Made by a program: the position numbers and the translations under genes
Source: an uncultured Collinsella sp.
GTDB taxonomy: Bacteria > Actinomycetota > Coriobacteriia > Coriobacteriales > Coriobacteriaceae
Reading direction: 5' to 3'
Assembly (NCBI GenBank): GCA_900554255.1
Contig: USGN01000072.1
Coordinates: 1-6,480, forward strand
DNA length: 6,480 bases
In this document: positions 1-5,692 of the stretch, in pieces
How positions within the stretch are numbered: position 1 is the first letter of the stretch
Layout: every line of letters begins with the position of its first letter
The notes under the pieces: model-generated
Told to the model about the DNA's origin: nothing
The model's input: the letters and a program-made list of their open reading frames with translations, nothing else
Database searches by the model: none

Positions 1-6
1 CGGCCC

Positions 7-34
7 GTTACGGCGTTTGGTAAAACGCCGTAAC
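7..34 (-). terminator. Perfect 12-bp hairpin at the stop codon of the RGG gene
   Basis: Arms 7-18 and 23-34 are perfectly complementary (12 bp) around a 4-base loop (19-22). The stem begins inside the stop codon: base 34 is the last base of the minus-strand TAG. The position suggests a transcription terminator or 3'-end stabilising hairpin for the 34-792 gene. On the minus strand, however, the stem is followed by GGGCCG up to the window edge, with no U tract, so it is not a textbook intrinsic terminator. The T-run that is present (minus-strand TTTTT just before the stop codon) lies on the wrong side of the stem. Confidence 0.55.
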
Positions 35-792
35 TAAAAACGGTTACCGCGGAAGCCGCCGCCGTTGCGGCCGCCACGATCGCCACCGCGACCGCCGCGG
101 TCGCCACCACGGCCACCACGATCGCCAAAGCCGCCGCGACCGCCACGGTCGCCGCCACGGCCACCACGGTCGTCACGGCCGCCGCGAGGACCGCGATCCT
201 CGTCCAGGCCCATGGCGACGAGCGGAGCGATAACCTTATCGAGAGCGGCCATCAGCTCGGTGGCCTCCTCGTAAGAAAGCTCGGGCAGGAGCTTCTCCTT
301 CTTGTTGGCAAGCTCGACCAGGCCCTCAGCGGCATCCTCGGCAGCGAAGACAACGATCTTGCGCATATCGCCCTCGGCGTCATCGATGCGGCCGACCAGA
401 TCGGCAGCCTCGGCCTCGGCCATCAGGCCATCGAGCTCACGAAGGCGCATGCCCAGCAGGTCGGACATTTCCTTCTGCTCCATCTTGGGCTTGAGGTCAA
501 GAAGCTTGATGGCGCGCTCGATGTTCGCCATGCGCTCGGCCTTGGCCTCCTCCTCCTTGGAAATAGCAAAGCGACGGCTACGCAGCAGGCGGGCGGCCTT
601 CTGCATCTTGTCCATCAGCTCTTCGTCATCGTAATCAAAGGCGGCCTCGACAACCTCGGCCTCCTCCTCGGCGGAAACCTCGTCAGCAGCCTCAACCTCG
701 GCAGCTTCGGTCTCCACGGTCTCGACTGCCTCAACCTCGGCAGCCACGGTCTCGTTCTCGGTCTCGTTCATGATCTCTTCGTTCTCGGACAT
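34..792 (-). CDS. Acidic tail, MarR-like winged helix and RGG-box protein
   Basis: This 252-residue protein has three visible parts. Residues 1-59 are strongly acidic and Ala/Val/Glu-rich with no hydrophobic core, so probably disordered. Residues 60-196 are mostly helical and contain a pattern like a MarR winged helix: helix at 91-102, MEQKEMSDLLG (104-114), a recognition-helix-like stretch (115-133), then a wing with the MarR-style D-x-R-K (142-145). Residues 152-196 could be a dimerisation helix. Residues 197-252 are Gly/Arg/Asp-rich with about ten RGG triplets, mostly as DRGGRGG heptads, ending in FRGNRF. RGG tails usually bind RNA or promote condensation, and winged helices bind DNA, so a nucleic-acid-binding role is inferred. 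The exact function is unknown. The start at 792 has AAGGAG at 797-802, only 4 bases away; the Met at residue 8 (codon start 771) is an alternative. The MFS gene lies 152 bp upstream on the same strand. Confidence 0.85.
   Translation of the reverse strand: MSENEEIMNETENETVAAEVEAVETVETEAAEVEAADEVSAEEEAEVVEAAFDYDDEELMDKMQKAARLLRSRRFAISKEEEAKAERMANIERAIKLLDLKPKMEQKEMSDLLGMRLRELDGLMAEAEAADLVGRIDDAEGDMRKIVVFAAEDAAEGLVELANKKEKLLPELSYEEATELMAALDKVIAPLVAMGLDEDRGPRGGRDDRGGRGGDRGGRGGFGDRGGRGGDRGGRGGDRGGRNGGGFRGNRF
64..171 (-). repeat. Tandem DRGGRGG-coding repeat
   Basis: This is a degenerate 21-base tandem repeat inside the coding region. It encodes DRGGRGG at residues 208-214, 215-221, 224-230 and 231-237, then a partial unit from 238. 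Two residues (FG, 222-223) interrupt the array between the second and third units. Codons for Arg and Gly vary between units, so the amino-acid pattern is better conserved than the DNA. This suggests selection on the protein, although slippage-driven length change between strains is likely. Confidence 0.85.
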
Positions 793-796
793 GAGA

Positions 797-802
797 CTCC
801 TT
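797..802 (-). promoter_or_regulatory. Close-spaced ribosome binding site of the RGG gene
   Basis: The minus strand reads AAGGAG, separated from the ATG at 792 by only TCTC (4 bases). This is shorter than the 6-base spacing seen at the MFS, deformylase and PTS genes here. It still favours the start at 792 over the in-frame Met seven codons later, which has no comparable motif. Confidence 0.6.
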
Positions 803-806
803 CTTG

Positions 807-883
807 GCCCTCTCGGGCATCATCGCCCCATTCGCGGGGCCCGTCGCGCACTCTTTGCGCTTTAAACATTCATGCCTCTCGGC
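807..883 (-). promoter_or_regulatory. Structured leader with four small hairpins
   Basis: Read on the minus strand, the region before the RGG gene contains four short stem-loops in order. At 883-874, GCC and GGC enclose GAGA. At 860-846, GCGCA and TGCGC enclose AAGAG. At 840-825, GCCCC and GGGGC enclose GCGAAT. At 818-807, GCCC and GGGC enclose GAGA. Two of the loops are GNRA tetraloops. The last hairpin ends four bases before the Shine-Dalgarno motif. This could be a regulated 5' leader or simply a GC-rich untranslated region. No promoter close to consensus was found between 793 and 944, so where the transcript starts is unknown. Confidence 0.4.
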
Positions 884-944
884 AAAACGTCCATTAGTTT
901 ATGGTGTCGCCATCCAATCTAGCTGCAGAATCTATGTGCACACA

Positions 945-2357
945 TTAATGCGACATGTGCGACTCGCGACGAGCGTACACCAGCGACGCCACGAACCCGA
1001 CCACCGCAATCACAGCCGCCACGCGCACGGCAGCTGCAAATCCAATCGCCTGGGCAACGTCGGTCGCAACGCCAGCCGCACCGGCAGTCGCCGCAGAACT
1101 TGAGAGCAGGCCGATAAACAGGGACGGGCCAAACGATGCGGCAATCATGTTCCACGTGTTGAGCAATGCCGTTCCGTGGGGATGCTCAGCGGCAGGCAGC
1201 GTCTCCAAGCCGGCCGTTTGCGAGGGGCTCAACACCAAACCAACTCCGGCATACACCACAACGGTCACCGCCACGACGACGCCGATGTTCATGCTTGCCG
1301 CCGTCATCGAGATGGCAGTCTGCCCCACGGCAATCAGGGCAAAGCCGACCGGCAGCAGCGGCCATGCGCCACGGGCGTCCATCACGCGTCCGCCCACAAT
1401 CGAGGTCACGGCGTTGCAGGCAATTGCCGGCAAAATGAGCAGGCCCGCAACAAGTGCGGTCATGCCGTATGCGCCCTCAAAATAGAGCGGCAACAAAACG
1501 CTCATCGAGAACGTCGTCATCATCGACACCACCACAAGCAGACACGCAGGCCAAAAACGAACGCTCGCCATGGGACGCACGTTAAGCACCGGATGCTCGA
1601 GCTTGAGCTGGCGGGCCGCAAACAGGCCGAGCAGCACAACGGCAGCGAAAAGCGTCACGATACCGGCAATCAGATTGGTCGAGAACTCGCCTACGGAATA
1701 CACAAATGCCGTAATACCGGCGGCGAGCAAAACAACCGACAGAATATCAAGCGTGGCGTTCGAACGCTCTCCGACATTCTGAACAAGCTTTACGCCCGCC
1801 GCAGCGACCACAATGCCGCCCACCAGCGGCACTACGAACACCGCCCTCCAGCCAAACAACGTGCACATAAGACCGCTGATCACGGGTCCAAACGCCGGCC
1901 CCAGCGTAATGCAGGCACCGCCCAGGCTCAGATACAGACCAAGCTTCTCGCGCGGGGCGCAAGACAGCACCACGTTCATCATGAGCGGGAACAAAATGCC
2001 CGATCCTGCAGCCTGCAAAATACGGCTTGGCAGCAAAACGCTAAATGACGGAGCGAACAGGCACAGGACTTCGCCGGCGACCATGCATCCGCATGCGAAA
2101 AACAGCAGCTTGCGCGTCGAGAAACGGCCGGACAGAAAGGCCATGATAGCCGTAAAGATCGACGTCACGATCATGTAGCCCGAGACGAGCCACTGTGCCG
2201 TGGTGGCACTCACCGAAAAGGCTGCCATAATGTCGTGCAACGCCACGTTAATGATGTTCTCGTTAAACGCAGCAACAAAAGCTGCAACATACATTACGAC
2301 GAGAATTGCCGAGGTTGTCGACGGTGATTGAGTTTGCTTTTGGGATTTGGTCCCCAT
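945..2357 (-). CDS. DHA2-type multidrug MFS efflux permease
   Basis: This 470-residue integral membrane protein should export drugs or other small hydrophobic compounds by proton antiport across the cytoplasmic membrane. Hydrophobic segments run through nearly the whole length, consistent with the 14-helix DHA2 (EmrB/QacA/LmrB-like) group, and the length is normal. Visible motifs are FNENIINVAL in the first helix (residues 31-40, matching the DHA2 LDxTIVNVAL pattern but without its Asp), a motif-A-like SGRFSTRK (76-83), motif B around R112 (RILQAAGSG) and antiporter motif C GPAFGPVISG (153-162). The ATG at 2357 was chosen because AAGAGGAAGG lies 6 bases upstream and the hydrophobic N-terminus fits. 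The reading frame is open further upstream to 2792, but that part lies over the deformylase gene and is not membrane-like. The gene is divergent from deformylase/LysR. The substrate cannot be told from the sequence. Confidence 0.93.
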   Translation of the reverse strand: MGTKSQKQTQSPSTTSAILVVMYVAAFVAAFNENIINVALHDIMAAFSVSATTAQWLVSGYMIVTSIFTAIMAFLSGRFSTRKLLFFACGCMVAGEVLCLFAPSFSVLLPSRILQAAGSGILFPLMMNVVLSCAPREKLGLYLSLGGACITLGPAFGPVISGLMCTLFGWRAVFVVPLVGGIVVAAAGVKLVQNVGERSNATLDILSVVLLAAGITAFVYSVGEFSTNLIAGIVTLFAAVVLLGLFAARQLKLEHPVLNVRPMASVRFWPACLLVVVSMMTTFSMSVLLPLYFEGAYGMTALVAGLLILPAIACNAVTSIVGGRVMDARGAWPLLPVGFALIAVGQTAISMTAASMNIGVVVAVTVVVYAGVGLVLSPSQTAGLETLPAAEHPHGTALLNTWNMIAASFGPSLFIGLLSSSAATAGAAGVATDVAQAIGFAAAVRVAAVIAVVGFVASLVYARRESHMSH

Positions 2358-2363
2358 GCATTT

Positions 2364-2373
2364 CCTTCCTCTT
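2364..2373 (-). promoter_or_regulatory. Ribosome binding site fixing the MFS start
   Basis: The minus strand reads AAGAGGAAGG, ending 6 bases before the ATG at 2357. A second ATG at 2361 overlaps it (ATGCATG) but is in another frame that gives no permease. This motif therefore supports 2357 as the start. Confidence 0.75.
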
Positions 2374-2403
2374 GAAACGACAGTCGCATCGCCCCAGAGG
2401 AAC

Positions 2404-2432
2404 AGTCCAGGGCGAAAAATGAGCCCTAGACT
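2404..2432. promoter_or_regulatory. Inverted repeat, candidate operator for the MFS gene
   Basis: Arms 2404-2413 (AGTCCAGGGC) and 2423-2432 (GCCCTAGACT) match at 9 of 10 positions around a 9-base centre (GAAAAATGA). In minus-strand RNA the mismatch becomes a G-U pair, giving a 10-bp stem. The element lies 47-75 bases upstream of the MFS start, where an operator or leader hairpin would be expected. There is no U tract after the stem in the MFS direction, so it is not an intrinsic terminator. Confidence 0.45.
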
Positions 2433-2435
2433 TAC

Positions 2436-2463
2436 GCCAGACGCCGTACACGACGAGTCTGGC
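2436..2463. promoter_or_regulatory. Second inverted repeat in the divergent region
   Basis: Arms 2436-2442 (GCCAGAC) and 2457-2463 (GTCTGGC) are perfectly complementary around a 14-base centre. The element starts three bases after the 2404-2432 repeat, and its half-site AGTCTGGC resembles that repeat's AGTCTAGGGC. The similarity may mean two binding sites for one regulator, or alternative RNA pairings. It could also be chance in a GC-rich region. Confidence 0.35.
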
Positions 2464-2498
2464 AACATGGTCCAACATCGAAAGATTGTAACGCGGAC

Positions 2499-2518
2499 GC
2501 GCGGCTTTCCTTCCGCGC
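2499..2518. repeat. Short GC-only inverted repeat before the deformylase
   Basis: GCGCGG (2499-2504) and CCGCGC (2513-2518) form a 6-bp stem with an 8-base pyrimidine loop. The repeat directly abuts the TATTAT at 2519-2524. It may be a regulator site overlapping the deformylase promoter, or a chance GC palindrome. Confidence 0.3.
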
Positions 2519-2524
2519 TATTAT
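2519..2524 (+). promoter_or_regulatory. Possible -10 box for deformylase/LysR
   Basis: TATTAT matches the -10 consensus TATAAT at five of six positions. It sits 38 bases upstream of the deformylase ATG, leaving room for an untranslated leader of about 30 bases. No good -35 hexamer lies 16-18 bases upstream (GACGCG at 17 bases), so this is a weak call that would need an activator if real. Confidence 0.25.
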
Positions 2525-2550
2525 TAAAAGTCCACGAAAGCATGAGACAT

Positions 2551-2556
2551 GAGGAG
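2551..2556 (+). promoter_or_regulatory. Ribosome binding site fixing the deformylase start
   Basis: GAGGAG ends 6 bases before the ATG at 2563. The in-frame ATG at 2542 lies upstream of this motif, so 2563 is preferred. The resulting N-terminus MIKPIMK is also the natural beginning of the deformylase fold. Confidence 0.75.
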
Positions 2557-2562
2557 CCCGCC

Positions 2563-2973
2563 ATGATTAAGCCCATCATGAAATCCGAGTTCTTTTTACG
2601 CCTGCCTTCCGAAGACGCGGGACCCGACGACGCCGTGATCGGGCAAGACCTCCTGGATACGCTCCACGAGCATGAGCACGAGTGCGTGGGCCTCGCCGCC
2701 AACATGATCGGCGTGCGCAAACGCATCATCTGCGTAAAGGACGGCAACAGGGCGCTCCTGATGTACAACCCGCAAATTCTTGAGCAGGTCAATGCCTATC
2801 AAACGAGCGAAGGATGCCTCTCGCTGATCGGCGAGCGTCCCTGTACCCGCTATCGCCGCATTAAGGTTGAGTATTTGGACGAGAACTTCGTCCACCGCAT
2901 CAAAAACTTCTCGGGCTACACCGCCGAGATCATCCAGCACGAAATCGACCACTGCAACGGCGTCGTGGTTTAG
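2563..2973 (+). CDS. def: Short peptide deformylase with variant motif 1
   Basis: Peptide deformylase removes the formyl group from the N-terminal Met of new proteins in the cytoplasm. It needs a metal held by one Cys and two His. In this 136-residue protein motif 2 is EGCLS (83-87, metal ligand Cys85) and motif 3 is HEIDH (126-130, ligands His126 and His130, catalytic Glu127). Motif 1 reads CVGLAANM (41-48), where classical enzymes have GxGLAAxQ. The first Gly is Cys and the oxyanion-side Gln is Met48. The protein stops six residues after HEIDH, so it lacks the C-terminal helix of E. coli-type enzymes (about 169 residues). From memory, short deformylases with GLAANM or GMAANM occur in gut anaerobes. 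This is probably a second deformylase beside a standard one elsewhere. LysR follows after 36 bases, suggesting co-transcription. Substrate range and activity are uncertain. Confidence 0.88.
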   Translation: MIKPIMKSEFFLRLPSEDAGPDDAVIGQDLLDTLHEHEHECVGLAANMIGVRKRIICVKDGNRALLMYNPQILEQVNAYQTSEGCLSLIGERPCTRYRRIKVEYLDENFVHRIKNFSGYTAEIIQHEIDHCNGVVV

Positions 2974-2997
2974 GCCACCCGCCAAAATGAGGGTACC

Positions 2998-3007
2998 GGA
3001 GGCCTCC
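2998..3007 (+). promoter_or_regulatory. Palindromic ribosome binding site of the LysR gene
   Basis: GGAGGCCTCC contains the Shine-Dalgarno motif GGAGG (2998-3002), 7 bases before the ATG at 3010. The ten bases are a perfect palindrome, and a second palindrome, GGTACC, precedes it at 2992-2997. The motif supports the start. Partial self-pairing could lower translation, but this is speculative. Confidence 0.65.
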
Positions 3008-3009
3008 CT

Positions 3010-3933
3010 ATGGATATCAGCCGCTTTGGCGAATTCGCCATCTTAGCGCAGTCACGCACGTTTCTTGATGCGGCGGAACTGCTTTTCATGTCGCAATCAA
3101 CCCTCTCCAAGCACATCATGGCAATGGAGCACGAACTCGGCTGCAAGCTCATCGATCGAAGCCAGCGCCACGTAACACTCACCGCGCAAGGCGAAGCGCT
3201 CCTCCCCTATGCGCAAAAAATTGCGACGCTTCAGCATCGCTATCTTGCCGCCATTCAAATAGGTGCAGGTGAGCCGCTCGAGCACCTCACCGTAGGTTCT
3301 ATCCCCATTATGGCCCCTTATGGGATTACGGACGCCGTCATCGATTTTCAGCAGGCGAACCCCTCATATTCTGTCGAGCTCATCGAAGGCGAGGGCGACA
3401 CACTCAAGCGCATGCTCCTGCACGAGGACATTGACCTGGCCTTCATCCGTGACAGCGGCGCCATCGAGCCGGAGTTCAAAAAGATTCCCTTTACGACCGA
3501 CCGGCTCGTGGCCGTCCTTCCGCTCGACCATCCACTCGCCGAACGTGACACCATCGAGATAGACGACCTTATCGACGAGAATTTCCTCATGCTTCCCCAA
3601 GGCTCGTTCGTAAGCGAGCTCGTCCTTTCCCTTTGTCGCGAAGCTGGATTTGGCCCACGTGTTACGTTCACCGGCAAACGAGCCGAGAACATCATCTCTC
3701 TTGTCGCACGCGGCGCCGGTGTCTCATTCCTCATGCGCAAGCCGGCGGAATCGCTTACCAGCGGAAAGGTAGCCTTGGTGCCGCTTGAGCCCGCGACGAC
3801 CTCCGAGGTCAGGCTCTACCTCAAGCGGAACGCCGCGCACTCGCAGGCGGTCGTCTCGTTCATTGGCTTCCTCCCCTACCGTCAGCTCCTGCAAGGCGAC
3901 CGTGCGTCTTCCATCGCGGCACGACCGTCATAA
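3010..3933 (+). CDS. LysR-type transcriptional regulator
   Basis: This 307-residue protein has the standard LysR length and layout. The N-terminal winged helix spans about residues 1-60, with the helix-turn-helix at about 17-44 (FLDAAELLFMSQSTLSKHI, then the AMEHELGCKLIDR pattern) and the wing at about 50-58. A linker helix follows, and then the effector-binding domain from about residue 90 (LTVGSIPIMAPYGI) to about 295. The family binds DNA as a tetramer and usually activates a neighbouring gene when a small ligand binds. Here it follows the deformylase by 36 bases on the same strand, and both diverge from the MFS permease, so the 2358-2562 region is the most likely target. The effector cannot be predicted. 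The start at 3010 is supported by GGAGG. Transcription ends at the hairpin at 3996-4036. Confidence 0.93.
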   Translation: MDISRFGEFAILAQSRTFLDAAELLFMSQSTLSKHIMAMEHELGCKLIDRSQRHVTLTAQGEALLPYAQKIATLQHRYLAAIQIGAGEPLEHLTVGSIPIMAPYGITDAVIDFQQANPSYSVELIEGEGDTLKRMLLHEDIDLAFIRDSGAIEPEFKKIPFTTDRLVAVLPLDHPLAERDTIEIDDLIDENFLMLPQGSFVSELVLSLCREAGFGPRVTFTGKRAENIISLVARGAGVSFLMRKPAESLTSGKVALVPLEPATTSEVRLYLKRNAAHSQAVVSFIGFLPYRQLLQGDRASSIAARPS

Positions 3934-3995
3934 TCCCCGCTGCTCCACAACCGCAGACTTGTGACCGCAAACACGATGACAGCGGCACGAAACAC

Positions 3996-4036
3996 AAATA
4001 TGCCTCGGGCAGCACGTCGCCGTCCGAGGCATATTT
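3996..4036. terminator. Bidirectional terminator between LysR and PTS genes
   Basis: Arms 3996-4008 (AAATATGCCTCGG) and 4024-4036 are perfectly complementary over 13 bp with a 15-base loop. The GC-rich core is flanked by A/T ends, so the RNA made from either strand ends its stem in UAUUU. In the PTS direction a T-rich tail (TATTTGTGTTT) follows. It lies 62 bases after the LysR stop and 20 bases after the PTS stop, and so serves both convergent genes. The rest of 3934-4056 shows nothing else convincing. Confidence 0.85.
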
Positions 4037-4056
4037 AATCAAAGTGCGCAGAAAGA

Positions 4057-5499
4057 CTAGTCCACCGAGATGTTGAGTGCCTTACCGCCCTCGTCCTTCT
4101 TGGTACCGATCACCATAGCGGCGACAAGAGCCAGAACGAAAGCGACCACACCGGAGATGACAAGGCCGATAAAGCCCGTGTCGATGCCGGCAGGGTTAAT
4201 AAAGCTCGGGAAACCGAGCGGGCCGGAGGCGCCGAAGGCATAGAGCTTGGCACCCATGAGGCCGGCAATGGCGCCGCCTACACCAGCGGAAATAAAGGTT
4301 GCCCACATAAGGCGCTTACGCGGCAGCAAGATGGCGTAAAGCGCAGGCTCGTTGACACCGAAAATCGAAGAGACAAGGGCGGGAATGTTGACGGCAGCAT
4401 TTTCCTCGGAGTCCTTGGTTCGGATGATCATGCCAAGCACAGCGCCGGCGATGGCACAACCGCCTGCATACACGAGCGGGTTAATGAGGTCATAGCCGTA
4501 GGTTGCGACATCGAGGAACCACAACGGGATGATGCCCCAGTGCAGGCCGAACATGACGAGCAGGCTCCAGAACGTGCCGATGACGAAGCCGGCGATGGCG
4601 GGTTGGAAGTTGATGAGCATCAGAATGATCTGGGCAACGATGTTGGAGAGGACCGTCATGACCGGACCGACCACAAGCAGGCCAAGGATGCCGCAAATGA
4701 GGAGCGTCAGGATGTTGGAGAAGAACGAGCTCACAAGCGCGGGCAGCGCGTTAGAAAGGGCCTTGTGCACCTTGGAGGCAATCCAGACGATAAAGATCGC
4801 AGGCAGAATCGTCGATGAGTAATTCTGCATGATCAGCGGGATGCCAAAAATATCACCGTAGACATTGGACTCGAAGACCGTACCGGCGCCGAGCGTGTAG
4901 AGCGGATCTCCGCCCATAAGGGCAACGAGCGTCGGATAGACGAGGATACCGCCGAGCGCCATTCCCATAACGGGCTTAAGTCCGAACTTCTTGGCCGACG
5001 TCCAGCCAATGATTAGCGGAAAGTAATAGAAGACCGAATCTCCGATTGCCGAGAGCGTCACATACGTATTGCTGTCCTTGGCAAGCCAACCGGCAACCGT
5101 GCAGAGCGCGAGCATCGACTTGATAAAGCCACCGGCCATAAGCACGCCAAGAACCGGTTGCAGAATCTCGGAGATGATGGCCAGCAGACGCGAGAATGGA
5201 TCGCCCTTTTTGACGTCGTCGCCTTCATCGATATCGAGTGCGGGTTTGGAGTCGAACCCGCCAATCTGAACAAGGTCGTTGTAGACGGCCTCGACAGTGG
5301 CACCAATCACGACCTGATACTGTCCGCCGGCCTGGATGACGTCAACGACGCCCTTCGTCACCTTAAGCTCATTAGTCTGGGCGAGCGATTCATCCTTGAG
5401 GTGGAAGCGGAGACGCGTAATGCAGTGGCTCACGTCTAACACATTGTCTCGACCACCGACCTTTGTGATGATTTCATCGCAAAGCTTCTGGTATTTCAT
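4057..5499 (-). CDS. PTS EIIBC sugar permease, beta-glucoside/glucose family
   Basis: This 480-residue membrane protein takes up a sugar and phosphorylates it during transport. The EIIB domain is residues 1 to about 78, with the phosphorylated Cys26 in HCITRLRF. A charged linker (about 79-104) leads to the EIIC membrane domain (about 105-465), which carries FGLHWGIIP (317-325) and GVNEPALY (381-388), the sugar-site motif usually written GITEPAIYG. There is no EIIA domain at the C-terminus, unlike full IIBCA proteins such as BglF, so EIIA must be supplied by another protein, as for TreB. The substrate (beta-glucoside, trehalose, sucrose or other) cannot be decided from this sequence. The start at 5499 gives the family-typical MKYQKL and has AAGGAG 6 bases upstream; in-frame ATGs at 5532 and 5541 are less likely. 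The ceramidase-like gene lies 193 bp upstream on the same strand. Confidence 0.93.
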   Translation of the reverse strand: MKYQKLCDEIITKVGGRDNVLDVSHCITRLRFHLKDESLAQTNELKVTKGVVDVIQAGGQYQVVIGATVEAVYNDLVQIGGFDSKPALDIDEGDDVKKGDPFSRLLAIISEILQPVLGVLMAGGFIKSMLALCTVAGWLAKDSNTYVTLSAIGDSVFYYFPLIIGWTSAKKFGLKPVMGMALGGILVYPTLVALMGGDPLYTLGAGTVFESNVYGDIFGIPLIMQNYSSTILPAIFIVWIASKVHKALSNALPALVSSFFSNILTLLICGILGLLVVGPVMTVLSNIVAQIILMLINFQPAIAGFVIGTFWSLLVMFGLHWGIIPLWFLDVATYGYDLINPLVYAGGCAIAGAVLGMIIRTKDSEENAAVNIPALVSSIFGVNEPALYAILLPRKRLMWATFISAGVGGAIAGLMGAKLYAFGASGPLGFPSFINPAGIDTGFIGLVISGVVAFVLALVAAMVIGTKKDEGGKALNISVD

Positions 5500-5505
5500 G
5501 GAATT

Positions 5506-5511
5506 CTCCTT
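5506..5511 (-). promoter_or_regulatory. Ribosome binding site fixing the PTS start
   Basis: The minus strand reads AAGGAG, 6 bases before the ATG at 5499. A second purine-rich motif, GGAGG (5543-5547), lies close to the in-frame ATGs at 5541 and 5532, but at spacings of 1 and 10 bases. Start 5499 also matches where EIIB domains normally begin. Confidence 0.7.
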
Positions 5512-5522
5512 TTTCTGAGCGG

Positions 5523-5528
5523 GGTATA
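5523..5528 (-). promoter_or_regulatory. Possible extended -10 box for the PTS gene
   Basis: The minus strand reads TGCTATACC, an extended -10 (TGn followed by TATACC) 23 bases before the PTS start. There is no recognisable -35 element, and the leader would be only about 17 bases long. No RAT-like antiterminator site of the BglG type and no clear catabolite-repression site were seen in 5500-5692. Confidence 0.2.
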
Positions 5529-5650
5529 GCATCGATTTCATGCCTCCGTAGTCGACGTGGGAGGGCAAGGAACCCGCTTCCCCCTTTGAAATCCGCGGAC
5601 GCACGTACGCCCGGGATGGGAAACGGCAGAGAAGATGGAAGATGCCGATC

Positions 5651-5679
5651 ACATGGCAGCGAGCCTCATTGGCCCATGT
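5651..5679 (-). repeat. Hairpin just after the ceramidase-like gene
   Basis: ACATGG (5651-5656) and CCATGT (5674-5679) form a 6-bp outer stem. In the minus-strand RNA an inner GCC/GGC pair stacks on it around AATGA, with a 6-base bulge. The hairpin lies 14 bases after the stop codon at 5693. It may mark the 3' end of that transcript, but without a U tract it is a weak terminator candidate. Confidence 0.3.
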
Positions 5680-5692
5680 CACGCAATCAGGT

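Noticed and set aside
916..934. Direct repeat AATCTA (916-921 and 929-934) after the MFS stop
   Set aside because: Only six bases, no matching promoter or terminator context; probably chance.
935..942. TGTGCACA palindrome beside the MFS stop codon
   Set aside because: Eight bases with no loop or U tract; expected by chance and not a terminator.
1176..2048. Long plus-strand open frame (290 codons) opposite the MFS gene
   Set aside because: Its composition is a His/Arg/Gln-rich shadow of an Ala/Val-rich membrane protein on the other strand. No domain or ribosome binding site was seen.
2478..2490. T-N11-A LysR box candidate
   Set aside because: The pattern is very common by chance, and the flanking bases do not form a good dyad.
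2347..2562. Upstream in-frame extension of the deformylase
   Set aside because: It runs through the divergent promoter region, and GAGGAG correctly places the start at 2563.
2358..2792. Upstream in-frame extension of the MFS permease (145 extra codons)
   Set aside because: It lies antisense to the deformylase gene, is not membrane-like, and the start at 2357 has a good ribosome binding site.
3860..4042. Small minus-strand open frame across the terminator
   Set aside because: It crosses the shared terminator hairpin and the end of the LysR gene, with no ribosome binding site or recognisable content.
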